A DNA stretch of 64,000 nucleotides from NCBI GenBank assembly GCA_024123955.1, contig CP099652.1, positions 4,898,001-4,962,000 of the forward strand. Reading direction: 5' to 3'. The notes under the pieces are model-generated. The model was not told the origin of the DNA. It searched no databases and saw nothing but the letters and a program-made list of their open reading frames with translations. Source of the DNA: Oxalobacteraceae bacterium OTU3CINTB1 (GTDB taxonomy: Bacteria > Pseudomonadota > Gammaproteobacteria > Burkholderiales > Burkholderiaceae_D). This document shows positions 18,301-27,770 of this stretch, piece by piece (within the stretch, counting starts at the first letter, position 1; the number at the start of each line of letters is the position of its first letter). The position numbers and the translations under genes are program-made.

Positions 18301-18741
18301 CTGCTCGCTTTTGGCGCGCTGGAAGAATTCGCGGATGCTCAGGTCCTGCGGCTTGGCCGGATCGACCCGCTCGCCGTAGATGACGCGGCCGGCGGCGTCG
18401 GCGCCGCGCACGGCGTCGGCCTGCGGGATACGCTCCTTGAGCGAGCGCAGGTAGGCGCTGAACTTGTCGTTGTCGAAGCGCCCCGCCGCGTGCATGGCCT
18501 GGAACTCGACGCCGGCGCGGCGCATCGCCAGGTCCACCTCGAGGAAATGCGAGTTGAGGAATTTTTCCAGCGTGATGGCGAGGTTGCGCGAGGTCTCGTC
18601 GGCGGAGGCATAGTAGCGCAGGCGGCTCTGGTTGAGGACGTGCCCGATACCCAGCAAGACAATCAAAAAGGCGACGGCGACGGCGGCCACCAGTACGCCA
18701 AACAGCTTTCTGAATTTCCGAAGGGTCTCGACTCTCATCAC
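15319..18741 (-). CDS. hybrid sensor histidine kinase: PDC sensor, PAS, HisKA, HATPase, two receivers, Hpt
   Basis: A 1140-residue membrane-bound phosphorelay protein. Transmembrane helices at about 14-36 and 294-313 enclose a periplasmic sensor of the PDC/CACHE kind. A PAS domain (about 345-455, HWEEFSGIPPEQM) follows, then HisKA with phospho-His491 (MSHEIRSPMN), an ATPase domain with GTGLGL near 670, receiver 1 with Asp787, receiver 2 with Asp930, and a C-terminal Hpt domain with His1075 (LHTIKG). This is the BarA/EvgS-like architecture; the final output regulator is not beside it. The start is GTG 18741 or ATG 18738; the second is equally likely. The ligand of the sensor is unknown. Confidence 0.93.
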   Translation of the reverse strand: MMRVETLRKFRKLFGVLVAAVAVAFLIVLLGIGHVLNQSRLRYYASADETSRNLAITLEKFLNSHFLEVDLAMRRAGVEFQAMHAAGRFDNDKFSAYLRSLKERIPQADAVRGADAAGRVIYGERVDPAKPQDLSIREFFQRAKSEQELIIGTPARSRISDEWVLPLAFPLTMPDGGFGGAAYVLINSARLTAAFAALNIGERGAIVLLDNRKRVLHRYPEAEDMLFGSTIKVNAITQRIMDGKADRGTYTVISPRDNLERTLSVSRVGAYPVYVVVGLASDDFLAPWRKEVRNAAIFASLLLILAAALLMSMRFGLRKQFQSVEQLIENKQASQELLTQLTASESRWRSLTEGLPQMVWTATPSLRVDFLSHHWEEFSGIPPEQMLGDDNWASVIHPDDIAAMAAAWRQASTEGTEFRCDCRMRRRDGVWRVFDNHALPQRNADGVIVSWVGSSTDRTESRASRLALQQAKEEAVQAGRAKSEFVANMSHEIRSPMNAVLGMLQLLQQTEMSERQQDYTSKAHSAASALLGLLNDILDFSKVEAGKLALDPHPFRLDKLWRDLAVILSANVGSKNIEVLFRIDPALPDLVVGDGLRLQQVLLNLAGNAIKFTEHGEVLVSAKLLARDGKRLSIGFAIRDTGIGISEEQCRHIFDGFSQAEASTARRYGGTGLGLAISQRLVALMGGTLGVDSTPGKGSVFDFTIECEAAEQQPAREAQPGAQPSDELMRDLKCLVVDDNPVARVVLSEMAGSFGWQVDLAASGQEALAAVSEQVAQQRAYDVIFIDWRMPTLDGWETSCQIRKLAPSGKMPLIVMVTAHDRELLAQQHEDLSPVLDGFVVKPVTASMLFDAVADARMERRAPLSQVSVPSKQRLAGLRLLLVDDNPANQQVASELLGNDGARVEVVGSGPFAIEAVTRGGPMPDLILMDIQMPEMDGYEATREIRRLLGAGAPPIVAMTANAMAADRVAALAAGMVDHVGKPFDLAQLIEVILNHVGRGGAPAAAVSVVSTDSGAMPLPEAGLNSTAALKRMGGLQPVYLMALRSFAGESEKLAAQLQEARAAGNAQAALPVLHTIKGLSGTVGADRMAALAQLAEAALKEGASARAWDQLGLVLDGVPGLVGDIEQVVRQLTPATTRT

Positions 18742-18793
18742 GGGATGCGGGCTCTCATTTGCGCCAGTTGCTCATTTATTACTACAATACATC

Positions 18794-18823
18794 AAAAAAA
18801 ACGCTCCAGCGGAGCGTTTTTTT
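18794..18823 (-). terminator. Rho-independent terminator after the 126-residue gene
   Basis: Hairpin with stem acgctcc / ggagcgt (18801-18807 and 18811-18817), three-base loop and A/T runs on both sides. On the minus strand it ends in a T-run and lies three bases past the stop of the 18826-19206 gene. It is symmetric and could also stop plus-strand transcription. Confidence 0.9.
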
Positions 18824-18825
18824 GA

Positions 18826-19206
18826 TCACAAGCCTTGATTGGCGATATCGGCCAGCGATTCGCGGCCTTTGTCACTGAGCTCGAAGCCGCCTTCGGCGCG
18901 GGGAACGATGTGGGATTTTTTGCCGAGGAACAGGGCCACGTCGGCGTCGAGCGGGCTGGCGGGATCGGCCTCGATGGCGCGCAAGCCCAGGATGCAACGG
19001 CGCAGGAACAACACTTCCTCACCCTTGTCGGTGAGCGAAATGCGGCCGTTCTTGGCGATGGTGAACAGTTTGATGCCGGCCAGGCGCTTGGTGTTGCGAC
19101 CGACGCAAGCGCTGACGCGCTCGCCTTTGATGCCGCGTTTGACTTCGTCCAGCGCGTTGTATTCGTCCTGCGTTAATTTCTCGTTCTTCATTGCCATTTT
19201 TTCCAT
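18826..19206 (-). CDS. conserved hypothetical protein, small helical, repeated-unit
   Basis: A protein of up to 126 residues that I do not recognise. It contains two similar units: ISLTDKGEEVLFLRR and FELSDKGRESLADI, each of the form beta-strand, then (L/S)-x-D-K-G-x-E, as seen in winged-helix or YjhX-like small proteins. No signal or membrane segment. Three in-frame ATGs (19206, 19197, 19191) compete; GGAAAAA lies before the second. The gene ends at a clear terminator and is monocistronic. It may be a small DNA-binding or regulatory protein, but that is speculation from the winged-helix-like strand-turn pattern. Confidence 0.7.
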   Translation of the reverse strand: MEKMAMKNEKLTQDEYNALDEVKRGIKGERVSACVGRNTKRLAGIKLFTIAKNGRISLTDKGEEVLFLRRCILGLRAIEADPASPLDADVALFLGKKSHIVPRAEGGFELSDKGRESLADIANQGL

Positions 19207-19323
19207 AAGAGACTGCTGCGGCCCTCATGGTACGCGCCCGGCGGGATGACGGCAAGAAAATGCGCCGCCAATGCGTTTCCGATGAAACGCTCCCCCACCC
19301 GAACAATGGCGGAATGGACTGCT

Positions 19324-19464
19324 TTACAGCGCCCGGATCGCTAGCCACACCAGGCCGATGCTGGCGAAGGCGGCGATGCAAATCAGGGCTTGGACACGCT
19401 TCGTGCTCAACACGACACTACGACGACGACCGAGGTAGATTTTGTTGTGTAAGGAATTGCCCAT
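19324..19464 (-). CDS. 46-residue predicted single-span membrane protein
   Basis: A very small reading frame of 46 codons. The ATG is preceded by GGAG at six bases, a good ribosome site. The N-terminal half is basic (three consecutive Arg at 13-15, Lys22, Arg23) and the C-terminal half is a continuous hydrophobic segment (about 26-43, from QALICIAAFASIGLVWLAIR) long enough to span a membrane, giving an N-in topology by the positive-inside rule. No family is recognised. It stands alone, transcribed on the minus strand, 117 bases before the 126-residue gene. Membrane mini-proteins of this kind often modulate larger partners, but no partner is indicated here. Confidence 0.6.
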   Translation of the reverse strand: MGNSLHNKIYLGRRRSVVLSTKRVQALICIAAFASIGLVWLAIRAL

Positions 19465-19658
19465 GATGCTCTCCGTGAACGAAAAACGATGACATGACTA
19501 AATTATAGGAACAGTTTCATGACGGCAGTGTGACGCTCAACACAAACATTTAAATTTGTATCTGTCGAGCAACGATCGCCACGCTTTCCGGCGCCGTCCA
19601 CCGCGCGCCGGTCCCGGCGTCAAGCTGCTAGCATGGGTTTCAGTCAACCACGGAGTCC

Positions 19659-19850
19659 ATGATGAATCAACCAACCAAACCACACGGCGACGACCATGCC
19701 GCAGAAGGCGGCCATATGCTTGACGAAGCCGACATCGGCAGCGGCGAACGCTCGCCGGGTCAGCGCGAGACCGACGAGGCCATCAAAAGCATTCCGCCGC
19801 TGCCGGACGACAGCGGGCACGGCAAGCCCAAGCAGCCGCCGCGCCCGTAA
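19659..19850 (+). CDS. 63-residue acidic, disordered hypothetical protein
   Basis: A small gene with ATG-ATG at 19659/19662 and GGAG four to seven bases in front. The product has no hydrophobic core: it is rich in Asp, Glu, Gly, Pro, with the central piece GGHMLDEADIGSGERSPGQ and an ending of the form PPLPDDSGHGKPKQPP. It is predicted to be disordered and hydrophilic. Function unknown. It converges with another proline-rich mini-gene (19871-20038), with only 20 bases between their stop codons. Confidence 0.6.
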   Translation: MMNQPTKPHGDDHAAEGGHMLDEADIGSGERSPGQRETDEAIKSIPPLPDDSGHGKPKQPPRP

Positions 19851-19870
19851 TAACGCCGCCGGCTTACCGC

Positions 19871-20038
19871 TCAGACCTTCAGTGGGGGCGCCTTCGGCGT
19901 CGGTTCTTCGATCGGCGCCTGGTCCGGCACCGGCATATTGTCCGGTGGCGGATCTTTTTCCGGCTGCGGCGGCGGCACCTCGGGATCGGGTGTCGAATGG
20001 GCGCGCTGCGAGGCGGCGTATTGGTCGATGGCGGTCAT
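19871..20038 (-). CDS. 55-residue proline-rich hypothetical protein
   Basis: A small reading frame with a near-perfect ribosome site (AGGAGG, eight bases before ATG 20038). About one third of its residues are proline (for example VPPPQPEKDPPPDNMPVPD), with a short non-proline start MTAIDQYAASQRA. No signal peptide or membrane part. It is convergent with the 63-residue gene, and both are acidic and disordered with a PK-PP ending theme. The strong ribosome site argues that it is real; no function can be assigned. Confidence 0.6.
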   Translation of the reverse strand: MTAIDQYAASQRAHSTPDPEVPPPQPEKDPPPDNMPVPDQAPIEEPTPKAPPLKV

Positions 20039-20165
20039 GACTCGTTCCTCCTAAGTGGGTTCCAGATGCAGATCGGGCACATGTCGGGATTCACAAGCGC
20101 CGGATTACGCCGTTGCGTGCGGCAGCGAACGCAGCCCGTCGCAGGACCAAGCCGCCATCGGCCCA

Positions 20166-20906
20166 TCATTTGATACGAAAGATCATGTCGACGTTCTGCG
20201 TCCAGCGCAGCACGGTGATCGACAGGAAATCCTTCTCGCTCGTCTTCGCTTGCGCGCGGCGCTCGGCGTTGTAGTAGTCGCTCGGCATCAGGCCGACGGC
20301 CTTGGTCAGGTTGCGCAGCGGGCTGGAGGAGATGGCGGTGACCGCCCCCACCTTCTTGCCGAAGCCGGCCGCCATGCCCTCGGCGCGGCGCAGCGCGTCC
20401 TTGATGGCGGCGGCGGTCAACTCCTGCTCGACCTTGAGGCGGTCGCTCTTGCCGAAGGTGGTCGACATGTGGTCGATGTTCTTCATCTCCAGCAGCGCCT
20501 GCATGATCGGGCGCCATTTGGTCAGGTCGCGCACCACGATGTGCACCGAGCTGCGGATATCGTATTCGGGTGTGGCGGCGGGGTCGGGATTGGCGGGGTT
20601 GCGCATTTCCTTGCGCATGTCCTGCACTTCGAGGACGGCCGCGCTGTCGCCTTCCGGCGGCCCCGATTGCTCGACCAGCAGCGCGCGGACTTCGTCCACG
20701 CGGGCCTGGATCACGCTCACGGCGGCCGCCGGATCGGCATCGAAGGCGCTGATATCGAAATCGATCTCGCCCATGTCCGGCGCCGCCATGACGAAGCCCT
20801 CGCCGCTGACGTGGATGAACGGGTAGGTCGGCAAATCGGCCGCCTGGACGGCCGATGGCGACAACGCAGGCAGCAACGCCATCACCAGGGCAAATTTCTT
20901 CAGCAT
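20166..20906 (-). CDS. SIMPL (DUF541) domain periplasmic protein
   Basis: A 246-residue exported protein with signal peptide (about 1-23, cleavage after VQA-A). The body fits the SIMPL family: IHVSGEGFVMAAPDMGEIDFDIS near the N-terminus, and a later helix of the form AIKDALRRAEGMAAGFGKKVGAV, the classical segment of these proteins. SIMPL proteins (YggE, BP26) are periplasmic oligomers linked to oxidative stress, but their biochemical role is unresolved. ATG 20906 is chosen because AAGGA is eight bases away; a GTG two codons earlier is badly spaced. It lies 69 bases after the DUF2059 gene and may share its promoter. Confidence 0.85.
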   Translation of the reverse strand: MLKKFALVMALLPALSPSAVQAADLPTYPFIHVSGEGFVMAAPDMGEIDFDISAFDADPAAAVSVIQARVDEVRALLVEQSGPPEGDSAAVLEVQDMRKEMRNPANPDPAATPEYDIRSSVHIVVRDLTKWRPIMQALLEMKNIDHMSTTFGKSDRLKVEQELTAAAIKDALRRAEGMAAGFGKKVGAVTAISSSPLRNLTKAVGLMPSDYYNAERRAQAKTSEKDFLSITVLRWTQNVDMIFRIK

Positions 20907-20975
20907 CGGCACAGTCCTTAAAAGTTAAGGACTGAGTATGCTTTATTTTTTAATAATTTTCAATTTGCAACGAAC

Positions 20976-21515
20976 TTATTTGGCTTTATTGATTTCGGTC
21001 AGCAGCACAAACACCTCATGGCGGATGGCCGGCTCGGCCGCCTTGAATTCCTTGTTGGCTTTCACGAAGGCCGGCTTTTTCTGTTCGGCCTTCTCGGCCG
21101 GCGTCGGCGTCGGGTCGGCCGCGTACATGCGCGGGCCGCCGTTGTAGGTTTCCTTGAGCAATCGCTGGCCATAGCTCGACTGATAGTAGCGGGTCATCTC
21201 GAGCGCCGTTTCGGTGCTCACCAAGCGCGCCACCGGCTGCGACAGGCGCGTGTAGACCATCTGCGGCGTCAGCTTTTCGACCTTGGCCATGGTCAGCTCG
21301 CGCTGGGCCGGGCTGGGGAATTTGCTCATGCCGGCGGTCATGCGCAGCAGCTTTTCCGCCTGCATCGACGCCAGCAGGTCGTGGGCGGCCTGCACCCGCG
21401 CCGCGTCGGGCGCGCCAGTGGGGGCCGGAGCGGGAGCGGCGGGGGCCGGAGCGGCGGCGTTGACCAGGCCGGCGATCGAGAGGGTGGCCGCAGCCAGGAA
21501 AATGCTTGGTTTCAT
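20976..21515 (-). CDS. DUF2059 family periplasmic protein
   Basis: A 179-residue protein with a signal peptide (about 1-21) and an Ala/Pro-rich linker (APAPAAPAPAPTG), then a helical domain containing ELTMAKVEKLTPQMV, TALEMTRYYQSSYGQRLLKET, the pattern of DUF2059, in which a helix ending in a Y/FY-x-S-x-x-G motif is conserved. Start 21515 is set by AAGGAG at five bases; the frame extends further upstream but without family character. Function of the family is unknown; proteins are secreted and often near envelope genes. It precedes the SIMPL protein in the same direction. Confidence 0.8.
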   Translation of the reverse strand: MKPSIFLAAATLSIAGLVNAAAPAPAAPAPAPTGAPDAARVQAAHDLLASMQAEKLLRMTAGMSKFPSPAQRELTMAKVEKLTPQMVYTRLSQPVARLVSTETALEMTRYYQSSYGQRLLKETYNGGPRMYAADPTPTPAEKAEQKKPAFVKANKEFKAAEPAIRHEVFVLLTEINKAK

Positions 21516-21648
21516 GTCGACTCCTTGGATTTTAGAATGAATTAATGTTGGCACGCATCATATTGCGAATTCAATAAAATTGCTTGCCTGATTGAGATCG
21601 TCACTTGCAGGTAGAATGTCGACTCCCCCCAGACTACCGGCTCAGACC

Positions 21649-22209
21649 ATGCTTAACACACCCCTCACGGACGAAGAATACGACCAGCTTGACGACATGT
21701 TGCGCGACATCGGCGAACAGGCGATGGACGTCTCGGCGCTGGAAGGCTTGCTGACCGCGCTGGTGGTCGGCCCGCGCCCGGTGCCGCAAGCGCTCTGGCT
21801 GGACAAGGTCTGGGGTGGCGTGCCGGCGGCCGGCACCGAGGACGCGACCGGCCTGGTGCTGCGCCATCTCGAATACATGCGCAAATGGATGACGCAGGAC
21901 CCGGGCAGCTTCGAGCCCATCTACGAGTGCGGCGGCGCCTGGAGCGCGGAGGCGTGGACCGCCGGCTTCGAAGCCGGCATGGCGCTCGATGCGGAAGGCT
22001 GGGCGCCGTTGCGGACCGCGCATCCCGAGTGGTTCGCGCCGCTCCAGCGGGAAGGCGACAGCTGGGAACGCGCCGTCATCCAGTCGGTCATCCAGATCAA
22101 CGCCCACTGGCATCCGGAGCCGGTCAAAACCGTCAAGGTCGGCCGCAACGATCCCTGCCCTTGCGGCAGCGGCAAGAAATACAAGAAGTGCTGCGGCGAC
22201 GGTAAATAA
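21649..22209 (+). CDS. YecA-like (UPF0149) protein with C-terminal SEC-C zinc motif
   Basis: A 186-residue protein. The N-terminal about 150 residues match the YecA/YgfB family ([20 protein letters not shown], then [21 protein letters not shown]). The C-terminus has the SEC-C motif [18 protein letters not shown], which binds zinc and in SecA contacts SecB and ribosomes. Such proteins are thought to bind the ribosome or nascent chains; the exact job is not proven. Start 21649 is chosen because [15 protein letters not shown] matches the family N-terminus, although no strong ribosome site is seen. It is convergent with the trehalase gene, with nine bases between stops. Confidence 0.88.
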   Translation: MLNTPLTDEEYDQLDDMLRDIGEQAMDVSALEGLLTALVVGPRPVPQALWLDKVWGGVPAAGTEDATGLVLRHLEYMRKWMTQDPGSFEPIYECGGAWSAEAWTAGFEAGMALDAEGWAPLRTAHPEWFAPLQREGDSWERAVIQSVIQINAHWHPEPVKTVKVGRNDPCPCGSGKKYKKCCGDGK

Positions 22210-22218
22210 GGCCTCTCA

Positions 22219-23841
22219 TTAGTTCAAATCGGGGTAGCGCTCCAGCAAGGCGCTGGTGACGCCGTTGGTCCAGCCGAAGCCGTCCTGGGTGGGATATTCG
22301 CCACCGCCGCCGCTCTTGCGCTCCTCCACATCGTATTTTTCCAGCAGCTTGCCGGTCTCGCCCCAGGTCCGGGCGACCGTGCCGACCCAGCGGCGGGCGA
22401 TCTCGTGCGCCAGCTCCTTGTGACCGTAGCGGGCCAGGCCGTCGACCGCGACCCATTGCAGCGGCGCCCAGCCGTTGGGCGAATCCCATTGCTGGCCGTT
22501 GCGAACCAAGGTCGTGCGCAACCCGCCTTCGGCCAGCAACTCCGCTTTGGTGGTGGCGGCGACCGCGTCGGCCTGCGCCTGCGTCGCCATCCCCACCCAC
22601 AGCGGATAGAGCGTGGCGGCGCTGCGCACCGGCGTCGGCGCGTTCTTGACGATGTCGAAGTCGGCATAGCGCCGCTCGGCGGCGACCCATAGATGCTTCT
22701 GCACGGCCGTGGCCCGCACTTCCTTCGCGCGGCCGAACTGCGCCGTGCAGGCGTTGTCGCCGGCGGCTTTGCAGCGCCGCTCGATCTCCCATTCCAGCTG
22801 GTACATCAGGCTGTTGAGATCGACCGGCGCGATGGCGGTGGTGCGGATCGTGGTCAGCCGCGCGGGATCGTCCAGCCAGCGCGACGAGAAGTCCCAGCCG
22901 CTCTCGGCCGCCGCGCGCAGGTCGCGGTACACCTCGGGCGCGGGACGCTTGCCTTCGCGCGCGGTGGCGACGTCCTCGCCCAGCGCCTCGTCGCGCGGCG
23001 AGTCCTTGGCATCCCAGTAGCGATTCAGGAGCGTGCCGTCGGCCAGGCGCACCACGCGCTCGCAGGCGCCGGTGCCGGCCTTCGGCAAGCACCCTCTTCC
23101 GCGCATCCAGAACGCGTGTTCGGTCTTCAGCGCCGCCAGCACCCTGGCGTCGTCGGCGCGGTCGCCAAGCGGCTTGAGCTGCGTCATCGCGGCAAAGAAC
23201 GGCGGCTGGGAGCGGCTCAGATAATAGCTGCGGGTGCCGTTCGGGATGAAGCCGTAGCGTTCGATCAGGCTTTTAAAATCGACGATCATCGAATCGACCA
23301 GGTCGCTGCGATGGTCGGCCTTCAGGCCCAGCATCGTGAAGTAGGAGTCCCAGTAATAGATTTCGCGGAAACGGCCGCCGGGAACGACGTAGTTCGCCGG
23401 CAGCGCGAGGGCCGACGACCACTTCGGCGGATCGAGCGGGGGACGGGTCAGCACCGGCCACAGCGAAGCGATATGCTGGCGCAGCGTGACCGTGGTCGGC
23501 GCCGGCAGCGAAAAATAACGCTCGACGAAGGCTTTCAGCGCGGCGGCGTCCTTCGGCTGCTCGCGCTGATACTGCGCGAGGATGGTTTGCGGATCTTCCT
23601 TGGGGACGGCGTCGGCGAAGGTTTTAGCGTCGGGATAAATGCGCGCCGCCTGCACCGCCTCGAACAAGGGGCCGAACAACTCGTGCGGCGTTGCTACGCC
23701 GACGTCCGGCTTGGTCGCTGGCGACGGTGCTTGCTCAGGCGCGCGCTGCGCCATGGCGGGCCAGGCGGCGCCGACCAGCAATGCGCAAGCAAGGATTCTT
23801 GAGTTTTCCAAAGTCCATGACTGGATGTTTGCACGTTCCAT
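22219..23841 (-). CDS. treA: periplasmic trehalase, GH37
   Basis: A 540-residue trehalase that hydrolyses trehalose to two glucose in the periplasm. A signal peptide (about 1-31, ending AMA) precedes the (alpha/alpha)6 domain. Both family signatures are present: PGGRFREIYYWDSYF (about 180-194) and QQWDSPNGWAP near residue 445. Length fits the TreA group. The gene lies on its own; the upstream side ends at the tRNA-Ser terminator region, so its own promoter must be in 23842-23935. Sugar is probably taken up later by glucose carriers outside the window. High certainty of family; regulation by osmotic stress is only general knowledge. Confidence 0.93.
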   Translation of the reverse strand: MERANIQSWTLENSRILACALLVGAAWPAMAQRAPEQAPSPATKPDVGVATPHELFGPLFEAVQAARIYPDAKTFADAVPKEDPQTILAQYQREQPKDAAALKAFVERYFSLPAPTTVTLRQHIASLWPVLTRPPLDPPKWSSALALPANYVVPGGRFREIYYWDSYFTMLGLKADHRSDLVDSMIVDFKSLIERYGFIPNGTRSYYLSRSQPPFFAAMTQLKPLGDRADDARVLAALKTEHAFWMRGRGCLPKAGTGACERVVRLADGTLLNRYWDAKDSPRDEALGEDVATAREGKRPAPEVYRDLRAAAESGWDFSSRWLDDPARLTTIRTTAIAPVDLNSLMYQLEWEIERRCKAAGDNACTAQFGRAKEVRATAVQKHLWVAAERRYADFDIVKNAPTPVRSAATLYPLWVGMATQAQADAVAATTKAELLAEGGLRTTLVRNGQQWDSPNGWAPLQWVAVDGLARYGHKELAHEIARRWVGTVARTWGETGKLLEKYDVEERKSGGGGEYPTQDGFGWTNGVTSALLERYPDLN

Positions 23842-23934
23842 GTTTCCTCCATTTCTCCGCGCTCATGCTACGCGATCCTGGAAAAAACATGTTTTTTGCG
23901 CAAGCGAACCGTGCCGCATACACATGGGCGCGGA

Positions 23935-23962
23935 AATGAAAAAACCCGCCGAAGCGGGTTTT
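23935..23962 (-). terminator. terminator of the promoter-distal tRNA-Ser
   Basis: Stem aaaacccgc / gcgggtttt (23941-23949 and 23954-23962). Read on the minus strand the loop is TTCG closed by C-G, an ultra-stable tetraloop, followed by a T-run. It lies nine bases after the tRNA 3' end and is near-identical to the terminator of the other tRNA. Confidence 0.92.
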
Positions 23963-23970
23963 TAATATTA

Positions 23971-24061
<91 letters not shown>

Positions 24062-24096
24062 TAATGGTCCTGCACCGCCTGTTCGGCGAAGGCAAG

Positions 24097-24102
24097 ATTA
24101 TA
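24097..24102 (-). promoter_or_regulatory. -10 box of tRNA-Ser (23972-24061)
   Basis: Read on the minus strand the hexamer is TATAAT in the context CTGTTATAATCTTGCC, 35 bases before the tRNA 5' end. The -35 region is weak (TTCCG-like around 24120-24125). The same context, with one change, occurs before the other tRNA copy. Confidence 0.75.
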
Positions 24103-24181
24103 ACAGGCGACAATAGAAGACGGAAGCCCCAAATACGTTTATGCACATAGCAATTTCGCGACGAAAAAAAATGATCGCTGA

Positions 24182-24209
24182 AAACAAAAAACCCGCCGAA
24201 GCGGGTTTT
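24182..24209 (-). terminator. terminator of the promoter-proximal tRNA-Ser
   Basis: Stem aaaacccgc / gcgggtttt (24188-24196 and 24201-24209), with the minus-strand TTCG tetraloop and a T-run. Same stem and loop as the terminator at 23935-23962, so the tRNA unit was duplicated with its terminator. Confidence 0.92.
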
Positions 24210-24217
24210 TCTCAATA

Positions 24218-24308
<91 letters not shown>

Positions 24309-24339
24309 TTTTCCCGCGTCACTGCTGCGAGAAGGCAAG

Positions 24340-24345
24340 ATTATA
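24340..24345 (-). promoter_or_regulatory. -10 box of tRNA-Ser (24219-24308)
   Basis: Minus-strand TATAAT in the context CTGCTATAATCTTGCC, 31 bases before the tRNA. It lies between the serS stop and the tRNA, so the tRNA does not depend on serS transcription. A TTCCCT piece around 24362-24367 could be a weak -35. Confidence 0.75.
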
Positions 24346-24375
24346 GCAGCCCGCAGCAAAAAGGGAAGGACTATT

Positions 24376-25975
<1,600 letters not shown>

Positions 25976-26150
25976 GATAGCTCCCTGGGTGGTGGTTTCG
26001 ACCGACTTATGTCTGCCGCTTTGGTATGGTTGTACTGTACCTAAAGGGCCTATGCAAAACCACCGGGATGCGACGAAGCGCCGGAAACGGCGGATGAAGT
26101 GCAAAATAACGGCAAGAACGGGAGTTGGGGCGACGTGCCGACGACACGTA

Positions 26151-27595
26151 TCAGGCGGCGGTGCGCAGCGCTGGCGCCTCATCCGCTAGCCTGTGCACCA
26201 GCGCGCCGAGCTTGCCCACTGCGGCCTCCACCTGCGGACTCCAGGCGTTGCCGCAGTTGAGCCGGACAAAGTTGCCGTATTTACCAGAAGCGGAGAACAG
26301 CTGCCCCGGCATGCATGCCACACCCGCCTCATGCGCGCGCTGGTGCAGCAGCAGCGCGTCGACCTGCTCCGGCATGCCGACCCACACCACGAAGCCGCCC
26401 TGCGGCTCCGACACCGTGCACTGCTGCGGAAACGCCGCGCACACCGCGTCCGACATGCGGGCGATGCGCTGCGACAGCGCCCTGCGCATCTTGCGCAGCT
26501 GGTTCTCGTAAGCGCTGCCGGCCAGGAACTCGGCCAGCACCGCCTGGAAGAAGTGGCTGGTGGCGCCGCTCGACACCATCTTGAGCACCGCCACATCCTG
26601 CGCATAGCGCCCGGCAAGCACGTAGCCGACGCGCGCGCCGGGACTGACCGCCTTCGAAAACGACGAGCACAGCATGACATGGCCGCTGGTGTCGTACGCC
26701 TTGACCGGCCACGGCCGCTCGGGCGTGAAGCACAGCTCGCCGTAGACATCGTCCTCGATCAGCGGCACGTCGTGCCCCGACAGCAAACCGGCCAGCCGCT
26801 TCTTGTTCGCCTCCGGCATGATGCAGCCGAGCGGATTGTTAGCGTTCGGGACGAACAGCACGGCCTGCACCAGGCCGGCATTCATCGCCAGCTCGAGCGC
26901 GTCGATCGACGGCCCGGTCTTCGGATGGGTGGGAATCTCCAGAGCCTTCATGCCCAGCGATTCGATCAGCTGCAGCAGCACGAAATAGCTGGCCGATTCA
27001 ATCGCGACGGTGTCGCCAGGCTTGGCGACGGCGCGCAGGCACAGGCTGATCGCTTCCGTGCACGAGGTGGTGACGACGATCTCGGCCGGGTCCAGGCGGC
27101 CCCAGTCGAGCGCGCGCCGCAGGATCTGGCGGGTGAATTCGGGATGGTTGGTCTCGTAGCAGCTGACAGAGCTCAGCAGCGCCGAATCGCGCCGCGCCAT
27201 CGCCGCCACGATCTTTTGCATGCGCTTCATGGGCAGCAGCTCGTCGAGCGGCCAGGCCGAGCCCAGTTGCACGATGTCGGGCTCCTCGTTGGCCTTCAGC
27301 ACCCGCATCAATAGATTATTGATGCCGACATAGGCGGCTCCTGCAGGTGCACGGCGTCGGTCATCACCGCCATCGTGCGGCTGCGGTGACGCACGTAGTA
27401 GCCCGCCTGCGGCCGGGATTCGATCAAGCCGCGATCCTCCATCAGCCGCAGCGCCTGCATGACGGTGCTGACCGACAGGCGCTTCTGCTGCGCCAGATGG
27501 CGGATCGACGGCAAGCGGTCGCCGGGCGCGAAAACGCGGCTGGCGATCAATCCGCCCAGTTCGTTGGCAAGCTGCTCGTACAAATTGATGTGCAT
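26151..27595 (-). pseudogene. MocR/PdxR-type regulator (GntR HTH + aminotransferase fold), split by a -1 frameshift
   Basis: Residues from 27595 to 27308 encode a GntR winged helix (YEQLANELGGLIASRVFAPGDRLPS) and stop at TGA 27308-27310. The aminotransferase-fold domain, about 385 residues with the PLP Lys in SSFSKAVSPGARVGYV, continues in another frame from about 27330 to 26151. One extra base near 27331-27335 (in the GCCGCC-TATG junction) would join them as ...QEPPYVGINNLLMRV, a normal MocR linker. The first frame's TGA overlaps an ATG of the second (TGATG), so coupled translation of two separate polypeptides is possible. MocR proteins control vitamin B6 or amino-acid genes. The gene is divergent from the DUF2917 gene. 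Confidence 0.8.
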
Positions 27596-27770
27596 GTCGA
27601 TATTGTGGCCCAGCCCAGGCCTGCGCCGACAGGTACAGCGGGCAATCATTTTGACCATAACAGTTTAACGAAACCGCTTCTGTGATGGTAACAATTTCGA
27701 TTCGCTGCATCTGTTATGGTCGGCCGCCGCTGCGTATTCTGCTTGCATAGTTCACCACGCAGGAGCCACC

